Of a stretch of 64,000 nucleotides of DNA, positions 1-56,261 are shown in pieces (position 1 is the stretch's first letter; every line of letters begins with the position of its first letter). The stretch covers positions 558,001-622,000 of the forward strand of contig BAAHQB010000069.1 in the NCBI GenBank assembly GCA_054601695.1. The letters run 5' to 3'. The notes under the pieces are model-generated. The model had not been told where the DNA came from. It made no database searches and saw only the letters and a list, made by a program, of their open reading frames with translations. Made by a program: the position numbers and the translations under genes. This stretch comes from Amorphochlora amoebiformis. Taxonomy: Eukaryota > Cercozoa > Chlorarachniophyceae.

Positions 1-119
1 ATAGAAATATATATACATGTGTATGTAAATCTATGTGTGTGTGTGTATATGTATATTTAAGTATTTGTGTGCGTTTGTGTGTGTATTTGTGTGTATGCGT
101 ATGTGTATGTGGATGTGTA

Positions 120-163
<44 letters not shown>

Positions 164-167
164 AATG

Positions 168-207
<40 letters not shown>

Positions 208-261
208 TATAGATAAATATGTATACATAAATATGTATTTATTAATATACATACATATAGG

Positions 262-292
<31 letters not shown>

Positions 293-461
293 ACATATAT
301 GTATATATATATACTTTTGCACACAGTTAAGAATGAAGCAATAAGGTTAAGATCTTCTGTTCTATTGTTGTGCTGTGTTGATATATATATATATATATAT
401 TTATTTATATGTACATATATATATATATATATGTATATACATATATATATATATATATATT

Positions 462-499
<38 letters not shown>

Positions 500-736
500 C
501 ATATGTATATACTCCATGTGAGAGTATACATACATATATACACACACATACATACATATATATATACATATATATACATATTATATACACATATATATAC
601 TTATATAAGAGTATATATGTACATGTATATATGTATATATATGTATATACATATATTGTATGTATGTATGCATTATTATCTACGTATATCTAAAAGTATG
701 TATGCACAATTATCTACGTATATATCTATATGTAAT

Positions 737-775
<39 letters not shown>

Positions 776-866
776 TATGTGCATATTTATCTACGTATAT
801 CTATACATGCACATATTGATGTACATTTATGTGTATATTGCAATGTATATATACATATATACACAT

Positions 867-909
<43 letters not shown>

Positions 910-975
910 TATATAGGGCGGTTTCTTTATAACAGTCTTCTGTTTCATTTGCTGCATGATGTGGTGATATAATAA

Positions 976-1019
<44 letters not shown>

Positions 1020-1021
1020 AA

Positions 1022-1062
<41 letters not shown>

Positions 1063-1106
1063 CGTAAATATAGACTTGTACGTATGCACATATGTAAATA
1101 TATATA

Positions 1107-1149
<43 letters not shown>

Positions 1150-1973
1150 CTGTGTGTATTGATATATTTAACATATATTTATCATATCTAGATGTAATAT
1201 ATATATGTATATATATATATATATGAATATATATATATATAACATATATATATATATCATGTTTGAATGTATATATATCCATATGATTATATATACATTT
1301 ATATCTGTACTATATCTATTCATATACTAGTATTTATATACATTATATATATATATATATACACATATATATATGTATATAGTACGCTTCCTTTATAGTA
1401 TTTCTTCTCTTCATCCATTTTCTCCCTGAGATATTCTCTCTCTCTCGCTCTCACACATTCGCTCTCTCCTTCTCTCCTCTCCCTCTCTCTACTTTTTCCC
1501 TCTCAGTTTGTCATCGAGGATTCCCGATTTTTTTTCGGAGAATCACCGGGATTCGCGGGGATTCCCCCGACTTTCGTCTCTTTTTCTTTCATTTTCTCTC
1601 TCTCTTTTTTTCCTCTCTCTCTCTCTCTCATACATTTGCTCTCTCTTTCATTCTCTCTCTCTCTCTCAATTTTTTCTCTCTCTCTGCCAGCTTTTCCCCT
1701 CTGTGAATTTCCATCTATGCCAATTTCTCTCTCTCTCTCCCTTGTTCTCTCTCTCTCTCTCTTGTTCTCTCTCTCTCTCTCCCTTGTTCTCTCTCTGCCA
1801 TATCTTCTATGTCTTTCGTTTCTCTCTATCTCCCTCTCTCTCTCTCTCTCTCGATATCGCTCTCACGATATCTCGATATATCTCTCTCAATATCTCGATA
1901 TCTTCTCCCTCTCTCTCTCTATCTCTCCCTCTCTCTCTCTCTCTCTCTCTGTCGATATCGTTCTCCCGATATC

Positions 1974-2016
<43 letters not shown>

Positions 2017-2226
2017 TCTCGATATCTCGATATCTCTCTCTCTCGATATCACTCCCTCTCCTTCTCTCTCTGTCGGTATCGCTCTCCGGATATCTCGATA
2101 TATCTCTCTCGATATCTCGATACCTCTCTCTCGATATCTCGATATCCCTCTCTCGATATCTCTCCCTCTCTCTCTCTCTGTCGATATCTCTATATCTCGA
2201 TATCTCTGTATTTATTTTTTTCTCGA
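1..2226. repeat. TA/TG microsatellites then CT-rich DNA with GATATC units
   Basis: Positions 1-1380 are mostly (TA)n and (TG)n with two short islands. From about 1,430 the sequence becomes CT-rich on the + strand. From about 1,850 to 2,205 it is built of repeated TCTCGATATC-type units, many with palindromic GATATC. This CT tract runs directly into the first ATG of the gene at 2,227, so it may be 5' untranslated or promoter DNA. I see no convincing gene here apart from the two related islands listed separately. Confidence 0.8.
315..372 (-). other. Candidate isolated minus-strand exon with a diverged copy
   Basis: Read on the minus strand, an island ends its upstream repeat in ACACAG and is followed by GTATATATA. 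The 58 nt between are open in one frame ([19 protein letters not shown]). A second island at about 914-975 has a related minus-strand reading (NETEDCYKE, against NRTEDLNLI) after GCAG. I cannot link either island to a gene, and the start and end of any transcript are not visible. Treat this as a possible exon with an edge copy upstream; low confidence. Confidence 0.25.
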
Positions 2227-2456
2227 ATGAGTTGGATAGAATCTGAATTTTCAAACTTTTTGAGAAAGACGTCTGACGTATTGTTTACTCTTATGAACCT
2301 CTTTGGCGAAATATTGGCTCTTTTGTTCCGCTTAAGTCTCAAATCTGGACCTCGGCGCGGAGAGGTATGCGAATTATTAACATAACTTAAAAACGTAGAT
2401 ATATTGTGTGTAAATAGATATGCATACGTAAACATGAGTATTCATATGTATGTATG

Positions 2457-2504
<48 letters not shown>

Positions 2505-2608
2505 TTATATATATATTATATATATATATATATATGTGTGTAAGCATTTGTGTGTTTTTCTGTGTGGGGGTATATTTGTGTCTGCTACCTAATATATACA
2601 TATATATG

Positions 2609-2647
<39 letters not shown>

Positions 2648-2654
2648 TTATATG

Positions 2655-2722
<68 letters not shown>

Positions 2723-2823
2723 GTATCTGTGTTTACAAATAGTATATATATATTTACAATTTATGTATTTATATTTATGTATATACACAAACACACACAC
2801 ATATGTATACATACATATATATG

Positions 2824-2856
<33 letters not shown>

Positions 2857-3104
2857 GTACATGTATATGTATATGTATATGTATATTTATATATATGCAT
2901 GTATATAAGCCGTATTAATATGTACATATGTATTTACATATATATATATATATATATATATACAAGTATATATATATCAAATAAAATACGTATGGTGCAG
3001 ATGATGTAATACGTATATAAACTTACACACAATTTATATACATATATATATATATATATTATATGTAATATATATATATATACATATATACATATATGTA
3101 TACA

Positions 3105-3158
<54 letters not shown>

Positions 3159-3159
3159 C

Positions 3160-3202
<43 letters not shown>

Positions 3203-3701
3203 ATATATACATACATATTCATATACATATATACATATCCGTAGATATACATAAATGTACACATACATATGAATCCATATACTCAGCATATTCCAGATCA
3301 AAGCCGACAAGTTCTCTCAGCCTCCGTAACCCTAACCCTAACCCTAATCCTAACCCTAACCCTAACCCTAACCCTAATCTCTAACCCTAACCCTAATCCT
3401 TCACCTAAACTTAATCCTAATCTTAACCCTAACCCTAATCCTAACCCTAACCCTAGTCCTAACCCTAACCCTAACCCTAACCCTAACCCTAACCCAAAAC
3501 CTAACCCTAACCCTAACCCTAACCCTAACTCTTTCCGTAACCCTAACCCTAGATTCTAGTCCTACCTAGCCCTAATGTAACCCGAAACCTAACCCTAACC
3601 CTAAATCTAATCCTAAGTCCCGGAGGCGGTCAAAGGCCCCTGAGAGACGCAGAACAAACTCTCGGCCAAGGAGGAATGAGAATAAGGTTGTTTCGTATAA
3701 T

Positions 3702-3735
<34 letters not shown>

Positions 3736-3799
3736 GATGAATGTATATATGTATATATATATATAAATATGTATGTATGTGTGTATGTGTATATGTATA

Positions 3800-3835
<36 letters not shown>

Positions 3836-4196
3836 GTATATATATGTTTATAAATAGTTACATATATATATTTTATTGTTACACATATACATACACACAC
3901 ACACACACATACCCGCACGCATTGTTATATTCCCATAAATATTGTTAACTATATAAGTATATAAATTATATATATATATATATATTTTTATATATATATT
4001 TATATATATATATATATGTATTATACCTATATAATATATATATATTTATATATATATATATATATATTTGTGTCTTTGTGTGTGTGCGTATGTATATTTA
4101 TATATAGATCTTTGGTTAGTAATAATAAGTATGGAAGGTGTAAATATCCCCATATTTATACAGATATACATAGTTTGTATATATGTTATATTATAT

Positions 4197-4233
<37 letters not shown>

Positions 4234-4295
4234 TGTGTATGTGTATGTACATACATGTGTATATATACGATGAATACATAACTGCATGGATATAT

Positions 4296-4327
<32 letters not shown>

Positions 4328-4400
4328 ATCTTAAAATGTGTACATATTTGCGCACGTATATACATGTATAGATGCACACATACCTTTTTACTTATACATG

Positions 4401-4442
<42 letters not shown>

Positions 4443-4680
4443 ATATTTATTATATATATATATACACATAAATATATATATGTATATATATATTATATAT
4501 ATACATATATATATGTACGTATATATATATATATATATGCATACATATATACATATATGTATATAAACGTACATACATGTAAGGATCATATACTACATAC
4601 ATACATGTATTTCAAGCATACATAAGCATATGCATATACATATATACATATACATATATATATACATTGTATTAATATGA

Positions 4681-4718
<38 letters not shown>

Positions 4719-4863
4719 CCCAGGCTGCAAGATATACAGTGGACCCATAAGCCCCCATGAAGTTCCTGCGGAAATATCTTATCAAAAAATCATGCAGATA
4801 TCTCCAAGATATGCCTACATATCTAGGAAGTCCTATTTGGGATATCTTACTACAGATATCTGA
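2227..4863 (+). CDS. Putative five-exon gene, unknown function
   Basis: Exons 2227-2364, 3297-3325, 3618-3686, 4120-4137 and 4740-4863 join in phase to give a 125-residue protein from ATG to TGA. Exon 1 starts MSWIESEF, contains a hydrophobic stretch (residues about 17-35, [16 protein letters not shown]) and ends GAG|GTATGC. Exon 3 has a Gly/Gln-rich run (PPGGGQRPL). Intron 2 (3326-3617) is almost entirely telomeric CCCTAA repeats bounded by GTAACC and TAAG. I do not recognise the family. Exon 1 is the best supported part; the 18-nt exon 4 and the terminal exon in GATATC-rich DNA are weaker. In exon 3 another frame is also open (an Arg/Ser-rich reading) but breaks the phase. Confidence 0.4.
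3326..3617 (+). repeat. Telomeric (CCCTAA)n array acting as a candidate intron
   Basis: About 280 bp of slightly degenerate CCCTAA repeats are flanked on the left by CCTCC|GTAACCC and on the right by CCTAAG|TCCCGG. The first telomeric unit itself provides the GT donor and a degenerate unit provides the AG acceptor. The flanking non-repeat pieces join in frame, which is why I read the whole array as an intron rather than as an integrated telomere end. Confidence 0.55.
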
Positions 4864-5025
4864 TTGGAAATCTAGATATATGAGAGGAGATATCTAAGAT
4901 ATCTAGATATCTAGATATCTAATAGGAGATATCTAGGAATATTCGAAGTAATATTCTCAGGAGTTACTGGAAACGGAGCTTTTTTTTTTTTTGTTCTTTT
5001 CATAAACCTATATTGTGTGTGCTAT

Positions 5026-5075
<50 letters not shown>

Positions 5076-6088
5076 TATATATGTTTACATATAAATGTAT
5101 ATATGTGTATATATGTATATATTTATATATATATATATGTGTGTGTGATGTATATTATGTGCTATATATATATATATATATATGTATATATTATATACAT
5201 ATATATATATATAAGATGTATATTAGGTGTTTGTCCATACAACCTCATCACTGTTATTTATACTATAAATATATGTACTGTTATTTATATTATAAATATA
5301 TGTTTATATACACATACCCGATATGAGTATGCGTAACACATAGAGGGGTATATAAATGTATGTATAAACATATACACATGCATATGTATGCATATATTTC
5401 TAGAATATACATGTATAGGAATATAATATTTACGTATCTCATATCAACTAGATAACACATTATATATATATATATATATATGTATACATACATATATATA
5501 TATACATACATGTGCGTGGCCTAGATGGCTACTGCTGAGGCTACCAACCCTAAAACTAGAATAAACTATGATAAGGGCATAGATTGACTTAAAAGAAGAT
5601 TTCTCAGAATCTATCGATTGTAGACATGTAGACATGTGAAACAGTGGTAATGAGCGTGCTTAATCTGAAGACATCAAAGCTAGAATCCGAGGGATAGATA
5701 TATGTAGATTTGCACTCTTAATATGTTGGTCCTGGATACCGCTAACCCTAACCCTAACCCTAACCCTAACCCTAACCCTAACCCTAACCCTAACCCTAAC
5801 CCTAACCCGTACGTACGTTTGATTAAAGGTCATTAGTAGAAATTAGACGTTTTGACTGGTTTCATCGAGATATAATTCTTATATACGCATTCATCATCGT
5901 GATATGGTTATATTTCTTAATTATTATAAAAAAGTGCATTATCCAGATGGCTTTAGCTTAGAGTAGTTTAGGTTAGGGTTAGGGTTAGGGTTAGTGAATA
6001 CAATTTACACAAACGCAAAGTGAGAGAGAGAGCTCATGAGTCATGATCTATTATACTTTTTAAGAGTATGTATATATATATATATGTG

Positions 6089-6129
<41 letters not shown>
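4864..6129. repeat. Intergenic: GATATC palindromes, TA tracts, head-to-head telomeric arrays
   Basis: AGATATCT palindromes cluster at about 4,840-4,935. TA and TG tracts follow to about 5,520. A CCCTAA array at 5,743-5,808 faces a short TTAGGG array at about 5,966-5,994 across about 160 bp of ordinary AT-rich DNA. An ATG at about 5,524 opens a 20-codon frame (MATAEATNPKTRINYDKGID) but I cannot place it in a gene. No gene is called. Confidence 0.6.
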
Positions 6130-6135
<6 letters not shown>

Positions 6136-6283
6136 TACTCTACTCGAAGATACTTTGGATATTATGTAGAGGTCTAGATAGATACTAGAGATATATACTA
6201 GATATATATCCTAGATATAATACTAGTAACAGTCGAAACTCTAGAAAACTTATAGAAGACTCGAAGGAGTTACCTAGGTTACA

Positions 6284-6325
<42 letters not shown>

Positions 6326-6788
6326 TCTACAAGTTCTGGAGTATAGACTTGAGATGCTAGATAACCACTGGAAAACTCCAATAACCTGTAATCAGTCATT
6401 ATATGTATAGTGTCAAACTCAAGCCTATGACAATTTTAGACACGGTTGCCATTGAAATGGTTGAATATCCTAGATATCAATCAATGACCCTGATATCTTG
6501 TCGAGTCGAAAGCATTGACTAGTTGATAATATTGATATTCGGGATATATCATCTAGATCAAAGCGCCACTGCCCAAGTTACATTACCTTGCATATGGCAT
6601 ATGTCTAGTACGTCAACAATGCAACTTTAATTCGTAGTAAACCACATGCGTACGCACAAATATATTCCACATAACTACCATAGCATACCTCAATGCGTAT
6701 CCCAACCTAGCAACGTATACCAAATACGTACGCACATACGTACGTACGACCGACATAAGTCTAGTAGGTACCGACATACATGCCGTAC

Positions 6789-6838
<50 letters not shown>

Positions 6839-7499
6839 AGGTATCGGAAGAGGTGCACGTGTCGTACGCGTGTCACGGTGATGGTGGACCCTAATTAATT
6901 ATTTGGAGGCCCAGACATGCAGCCATCATGGCGTCAGCAACAGCTTTCGTGATAAATGTGAGTGAGCTGGCTTAGACTAGCTACATACTCTAGATACTGT
7001 AGTATTCAGTCTCAGAGTCTTGAGAGTCTTAAACTCTCGTAACTGTAGATGCTAGCTAGACTAATACAAGTAGTATAGCATAGGTTCTAGAGCCTAGACA
7101 TAGCTAGATAGTGCCATGACTTATATTAGTTCTAGTAAACTTTTTAGTAGTTATATACTAGATATACTAAATACTTCAATGATACAACTTCATATGTAAA
7201 GGTGCCAAGGTCTAGAAGGTCGAACTCGTCTAGCTAGAAACCCAAGATTTACTCAAGCTTTTTTGATACAATACACCAAGCTCGAGAAGCTAAATCAGTC
7301 GATCAGTCTAGTCAGTTGGGCCACATGTATGCGCATATGCTAGATATGCATGCAAGACATGATTCAATATCTAGATAATATGGTCACCAAATAGGAGAAA
7401 CAGGTTAGAATTACCTAGATTACTACAAACTGCCCGTAGACATTTATCTAGTTTATCTACTCAGCCTTTAAATTCTAGAAATTGTCAAAGTAAACTACG
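6130..7499. repeat. CTAG-rich intergenic block
   Basis: Outside two TA tracts (about 6,290-6,322 and 6,790-6,836) this stretch is unusually rich in CTAG, TAGA and TCTAG words, such as AGATACTAGAGATATATACTAGA. It lacks long ORFs and shows no exon chain. It lies immediately downstream of the stop codon of the minus-strand methyltransferase gene. Similar composition recurs at 49.2-49.9, 55.3-55.8 and 59.2-59.6 kb, always outside genes. Confidence 0.6.
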
Positions 7500-40863
<33,364 letters not shown>

Positions 40864-41040
40864 ACATTTATAAAAATAATATATATATATATATATATAT
40901 GCATATATATAATATGTATATATGTATGTATACACACATATGTATATATACACATATACATACATATATACATACATATGTATGTATATACACACAGACA
41001 CATTTGTATCTATTTATATGCATGTATATAATACATATTT

Positions 41041-41083
<43 letters not shown>

Positions 41084-41089
41084 ATTTAT

Positions 41090-41131
<42 letters not shown>

Positions 41132-41286
41132 TTATTTATGTATATAATATATATATATAATATATGAATTTCTTTATATTTATATATATGTATATATGTG
41201 TGTATGTATAAATAGTTGTATATGCATGTCTATATATAGATATATATAAATATATACACTATATGCATTTGTATGTATAGATATAA

Positions 41287-41341
<55 letters not shown>

Positions 41342-41357
41342 GTATATATATATATAA

Positions 41358-41428
<71 letters not shown>

Positions 41429-41487
41429 GTATACATATGTACATCCATATATCACAAACATAATTGTTCGCTTCTGTATTGATACAC

Positions 41488-41541
<54 letters not shown>

Positions 41542-41638
41542 ATATACACGTATATGTGTCTGTGTGTGTGTGTGTATACAAATATAATAAACATATAAAT
41601 TTTGTAAGTATATGATGGATACATATTATATATATAAC

Positions 41639-41714
<76 letters not shown>

Positions 41715-41772
41715 ATATATATAATAATATATATATATATATATATATATATGTATAATACGAAATACTCAG
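40864..41772. repeat. TA/TG/TACA microsatellite DNA between genes
   Basis: Mostly (TA)n, TACATA and TGTGTG tracts after the stop codon of the Rax1-like gene. One island at about 41,440-41,490 is open on the minus strand ([13 protein letters not shown]) with AG and GT borders but has no partner exons. No gene is called. Confidence 0.6.
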
Positions 41773-41822
41773 ATGTATCGTGTGCTATCTGTATTCATGT
41801 CTGGAAAGAAGGTACGATTAAC

Positions 41823-41893
<71 letters not shown>

Positions 41894-41946
41894 ATGTGTC
41901 GTGTGCAATCTCTATTCATGTCTGGAAAGAAGGTACGATTAACATA

Positions 41947-42029
<83 letters not shown>

Positions 42030-42085
42030 TATATGATGTATCGTGTGCTATCTCTATTCATGTCTGGAAAGAAGGTACGATTAAC

Positions 42086-42123
<38 letters not shown>

Positions 42124-42156
42124 TACATATACATATAATATATCTATATATTATGA

Positions 42157-42242
<86 letters not shown>

Positions 42243-42277
42243 TGTGTTTGTATTTGTGTGTGTTTGTCTAATCTTGC

Positions 42278-42328
<51 letters not shown>

Positions 42329-42415
42329 AATATTCAATATTCAGAGGGATATTTAAGCAGTCTACCGTACGCATAGCTGTATGTAATTCACGGGTAATAT
42401 ATTTCTACAAAACCT

Positions 42416-42489
<74 letters not shown>

Positions 42490-42648
42490 CATATATACGT
42501 ATATATATATATACATATATATATATATGTATATATAGAAATATAGAAATATGTACATACACACATATGTAAAAGTTATATAAATAGTCAACGATTTCCA
42601 TAGAAAAAATCAATGTTGTATGGTTGTATTCTTAATTTAGCGGAGTAG
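41773..42648 (+). CDS. Putative short multi-exon gene, unknown function
   Basis: Candidate exons are 41773-41811 ([19 protein letters not shown] after CTCAG), 42345-42393 ([22 protein letters not shown]) and 42604-42648 ([14 protein letters not shown] then TAG). The second and third join in phase; the first to second do not, so an exon is missing or the first belongs elsewhere. Exon 1 has two donor-edge copies downstream (about 41,898-41,945 and 42,036-42,090). The second island is also open on the minus strand. No family is recognised. Confidence 0.3.
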
Positions 42649-42686
42649 AGTATATAATGTGTATTAGAGTATTTTATGTTCATTCC

Positions 42687-42745
<59 letters not shown>

Positions 42746-42750
<5 letters not shown>

Positions 42751-42806
42751 ATTCTTAACTTAACGGAGTAGAGATATAATGTGCATTAGACTATTTTATG
42801 TTTATT

Positions 42807-42849
<43 letters not shown>

Positions 42850-42945
42850 ACATACATATATATATATATATTGTTGTATTCTTAACTTAACGGAGTAGAG
42901 TATATAATGTGCATTAGACTATTTTATGTTCATTCCTATATATAT
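42746..42945 (+). repeat. Two copies of a terminal-exon end plus downstream sequence
   Basis: The block TTGTATTCTTAA followed by TTAGCGGAGTAGAG and about 45 nt more (to TATGTTCATTCC) at about 42,625-42,690 recurs at about 42,746-42,810 and 42,873-42,940 between TA tracts. It includes the TAG proposed as a stop codon, so the copied edge here would be coding end plus 3' untranslated sequence. Confidence 0.6.
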
Positions 42946-43060
42946 ATATATATATATATATAGTATATATACATATATATATATATATAAAAATATATAT
43001 TTACATATATGCCAATCCAAATTTCGTAATATACTAGAGTATATAATTCTTATTAGTATG

Positions 43061-43101
<41 letters not shown>

Positions 43102-43109
43102 ATGTATAG

Positions 43110-46519
<3,410 letters not shown>

Positions 46520-46586
46520 TATAAATATGTATATATATATATATATATATATATTGTTAACGTATTAATGCCGCGAGGGCAGCGGA

Positions 46587-49180
<2,594 letters not shown>

Positions 49181-50779
49181 CATGTGGCCAAAGTATCAAC
49201 CAGTTATCTAGATTTATCCAGATCAAAATGTTCCCACTGGCCAACTCGTTGATTCATCATTATAATCAATTTTGTGACGTCTACTATTCATGCAATACTA
49301 GAACTCTCCAGACTAGTTTGTAGAGTCTACTGTCCAGCCATATATATACAATCTGGACTCTCTAGACTCTGGTGATTTTCTCTTAAAATATTCTCAGATC
49401 TAGAGATCTAGCTAAAGTCTGACTCTGTTCCCTAGCATAGTCTAGATAGTACGTAGTACGGTAGTACTAGTACTAGTAGTAGTTTAGGTAGTATTCCGAG
49501 TAGTAGTACTAGTAGTACTAGTCTAGGTAGTACTACATGCTTGCAGCTCTTAGTATACTTAGTATACTACCAGAACTAGTCTTAGCCTAGTTAGCTCAGA
49601 CCAGTCAATACCAGAGTCTCTAGAGTGACTAGTAGAGTCTATATATATATATTATATATATATAGAGAGTAGTATCTAGATCTCATAGTCCAGATAGTTC
49701 GAATTCCTCCAGACTACTAGACTAAGAGTATCTATATTCTAGATATTATATCTCTAGTAATATGATGATTCTAATTCTAGTGGTTTTATACTAGTACTAG
49801 TACTAGTAGTATAGCATGTGATCCTCAATCTAGTCAATTGTCGGCATGCGAAAGTCAGCAAAATCGATAGCTGCAAACTTGGCTGAGAGTCATATGTAGT
49901 AGAGATGGGCAGCAATTATAAATTGCATTATCTAGATTATGAATTTATGAACGTTAATTGGCGAGATCCACGTACTGCTGCTTGGCTATGATAGTCGAGA
50001 TAATCCGATACGAATACCACAGTATGTACCAGTTACCGTATGATACAATTAGAATTGTACTGGACGCACTACAATTGTACAATATTATGCCTGATATCAA
50101 TTTGAGCAAAGTGTGAGTTAATTCTAACTTCCTAGCCTTAGTTGTGTTGCATCATGCCGCGGAAATGCCCATCCGTGCGAGCAGTGAGCCTAGACTACTG
50201 TAGCGATCAAACGTAATGTTACCTCATGGAAGCCTGATGCCCAAGCAGACACCGGTAACTCTGTGGTGATGCAATTGTATACCAGCCAACAGTGTCAAAT
50301 TGCTTGGTCATGGGGTTCCTTGCAACGCCACCATTCTCGCGGCCGACTTTTTATGGAAGAATTCGAACATTCGACGGCATCAAGTCTTGGGTCTATCTTC
50401 TCTCCCAAACGCAGATCAAAGCCTCTGGTGAGTGGTGACCAACAATCTAGCAATTGCTGCGTACGGGAAATCTTGAGTCATCTAATATTGATAATGGGTT
50501 AGTTCTTTAAATGTATTGATGCGTAGTTTGAATGGAATCGTTGATCGGCGTTCTCCTAAGATAAATGATTCAATAATAGCGCGATTTAGACATTATTTAA
50601 AGGAAGGAAGGTGATGCGACAAGTTCACTGACAACTTCACTACTGGCAAGTATTGACCTGAGATATCACCCAGTTTGCTTTTGTTCTTTAGAACAATTCT
50701 GCGATATTAGGCTTTTCATACCATTCATTACAGGCAACTTCCCGGCAGGGCCAGGCTAGCATCTTGGCGAAAACAGATC
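49181..50779. other. Intergenic region, CTAG-rich on the left
   Basis: About 49,250-49,850 is dense in CTAG/TAGTAC words (for example ACTAGTAGTACTAGTCTAGG). From 49,850 to 50,779 the DNA is unique-looking and moderately AT-rich. A 79-codon open frame at 50,263-50,502 (MVMQLYTSQQCQ…) has no recognised domain. It shares a short IA-W/Y-SWG motif with the first exon of the preceding gene. I see no TATA box or other promoter element I would defend upstream of the dehydratase ATG. Confidence 0.5.
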
Positions 50780-54795
<4,016 letters not shown>

Positions 54796-54862
54796 TATCC
54801 TTCATTTACCCGAAAAACCGCACTATTTTCATTCGTACAACGCAAATGTGTAGGTGGAAAGT

Positions 54863-54927
<65 letters not shown>

Positions 54928-55830
54928 ATTACATGTGTGTTTGTGTGTGTGTGTGTTTGTATACGTACGTATACCAAGTTGTAATCCTAAACCTTAGGAG
55001 GCATTAGAGCCGAAGAATGAATTCCTAAGTGTAACAGATTTATCAGCTCAACAAGCGACCAAATTACTGGAAAAAAAGAAATTATTTCCCTCTACTCCCT
55101 TTACTCTAATTTAGAACTTCGGAACACCAAGCTTCATCACCGTATGGTTTAGACGGTGTCTAAAAAGCGATCTGTAGGCTATTACCTGTTTCAGTGACCA
55201 CGCACTGAATATACTAATCCCATCATCATCGGCATAAGCACACAATTCCAGCAGGTAGATCTCCTAGATCTTGTCCTTTACTCTCTAGTTGCCTAGGTCA
55301 CTACATGTACTAGTTGTAGTCCCTAGACTACTAGGACTAGTCTAGTAGTAGAGTCCAAGCAAGATTCTAGCTCTAGATTATTACATTATTAACCGTTCGC
55401 TAGGTAAGTAGTAACTTAGTACACCTCAAGACTAGACTACTAGAATTACTTTATATATATATCTAGATATATATATATATATATATATATATTTGATTAC
55501 CAAAGCTAGTTCAATCTCTAGAATCTAGTCAATCACTAGATCATTGAGTGGTACTCTACAAGACTACCAGGACTAGCTAGACTAGTAAGACTCTAGATCC
55601 GTGATCTAGTCTGTAGTACTAGTTTCTAACTTTCTACATCTACTAGATCTACTAGATCTACTAGCTAGACTAGATCTATTACATCACTCTGGATCTACAC
55701 ACTAGACACATTCTAGACATTAGACACAAGACCTAGCATATCTACTAGATCTACTTGATCTAGGAGATCTAGGAGATAGATCTAGTAGATATTCGCTATA
55801 TACTAGATATACCTAGATACTAGATTTAGT
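54796..55830. other. 3' flank of the dehydratase, then CTAG-rich DNA
   Basis: A (TA)n/(TG)n tract lies at about 54,866-54,960, followed by unique AT-rich DNA. From about 55,260 CTAG/TAGTAC/GATCTAG words dominate (for example CTACTAGATCTACTAGATCT) up to the transposon end. No coding region is seen apart from the possible small last exon of the dehydratase at 54,998-55,007. Confidence 0.55.
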
Positions 55831-55860
55831 CACAGCCCGCACATATCGGTCACGAGTGAA
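55831..55860 (+). repeat. Left terminal inverted repeat
   Basis: Thirty bases beginning CACAGCCCGC, perfectly complementary to the right end. The match stops one base outside (T against G) and directly inside, giving clean boundaries. Confidence 0.9.
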
Positions 55861-56261
55861 ATTTCATGACTCAAGCACCGTAGCTATAGGTGAATAATGA
55901 CGTGACAGGTGCTACAAAGTTAACATATCGATAAGATACATTCACTAAAGACTCTCTCAAAGTTTGATGAACTATTTTCAAAAATTGACTAATTCAGCCC
56001 CTGATGATAGTCAAAATTTTTACGAATTTACAATTTCCTCTCGGGGTTGTACATCCGAAGTTCTGTCACGTAAAACTGGAGCTACCACGGCTGTGCGGCC
56101 TTTTTAACGAGATCTGGGGATTCTCCTGTAGTATGTGTACAGCCAAATCGAACAATTTTTTGTAGTACTCCAAAATTACGTTCTGTACTCGCATTACAAA
56201 ATTTTTGAAATGACATAATTACACCAAAAAAAGACCATAATGTACGTACCTTGTACCAGCC

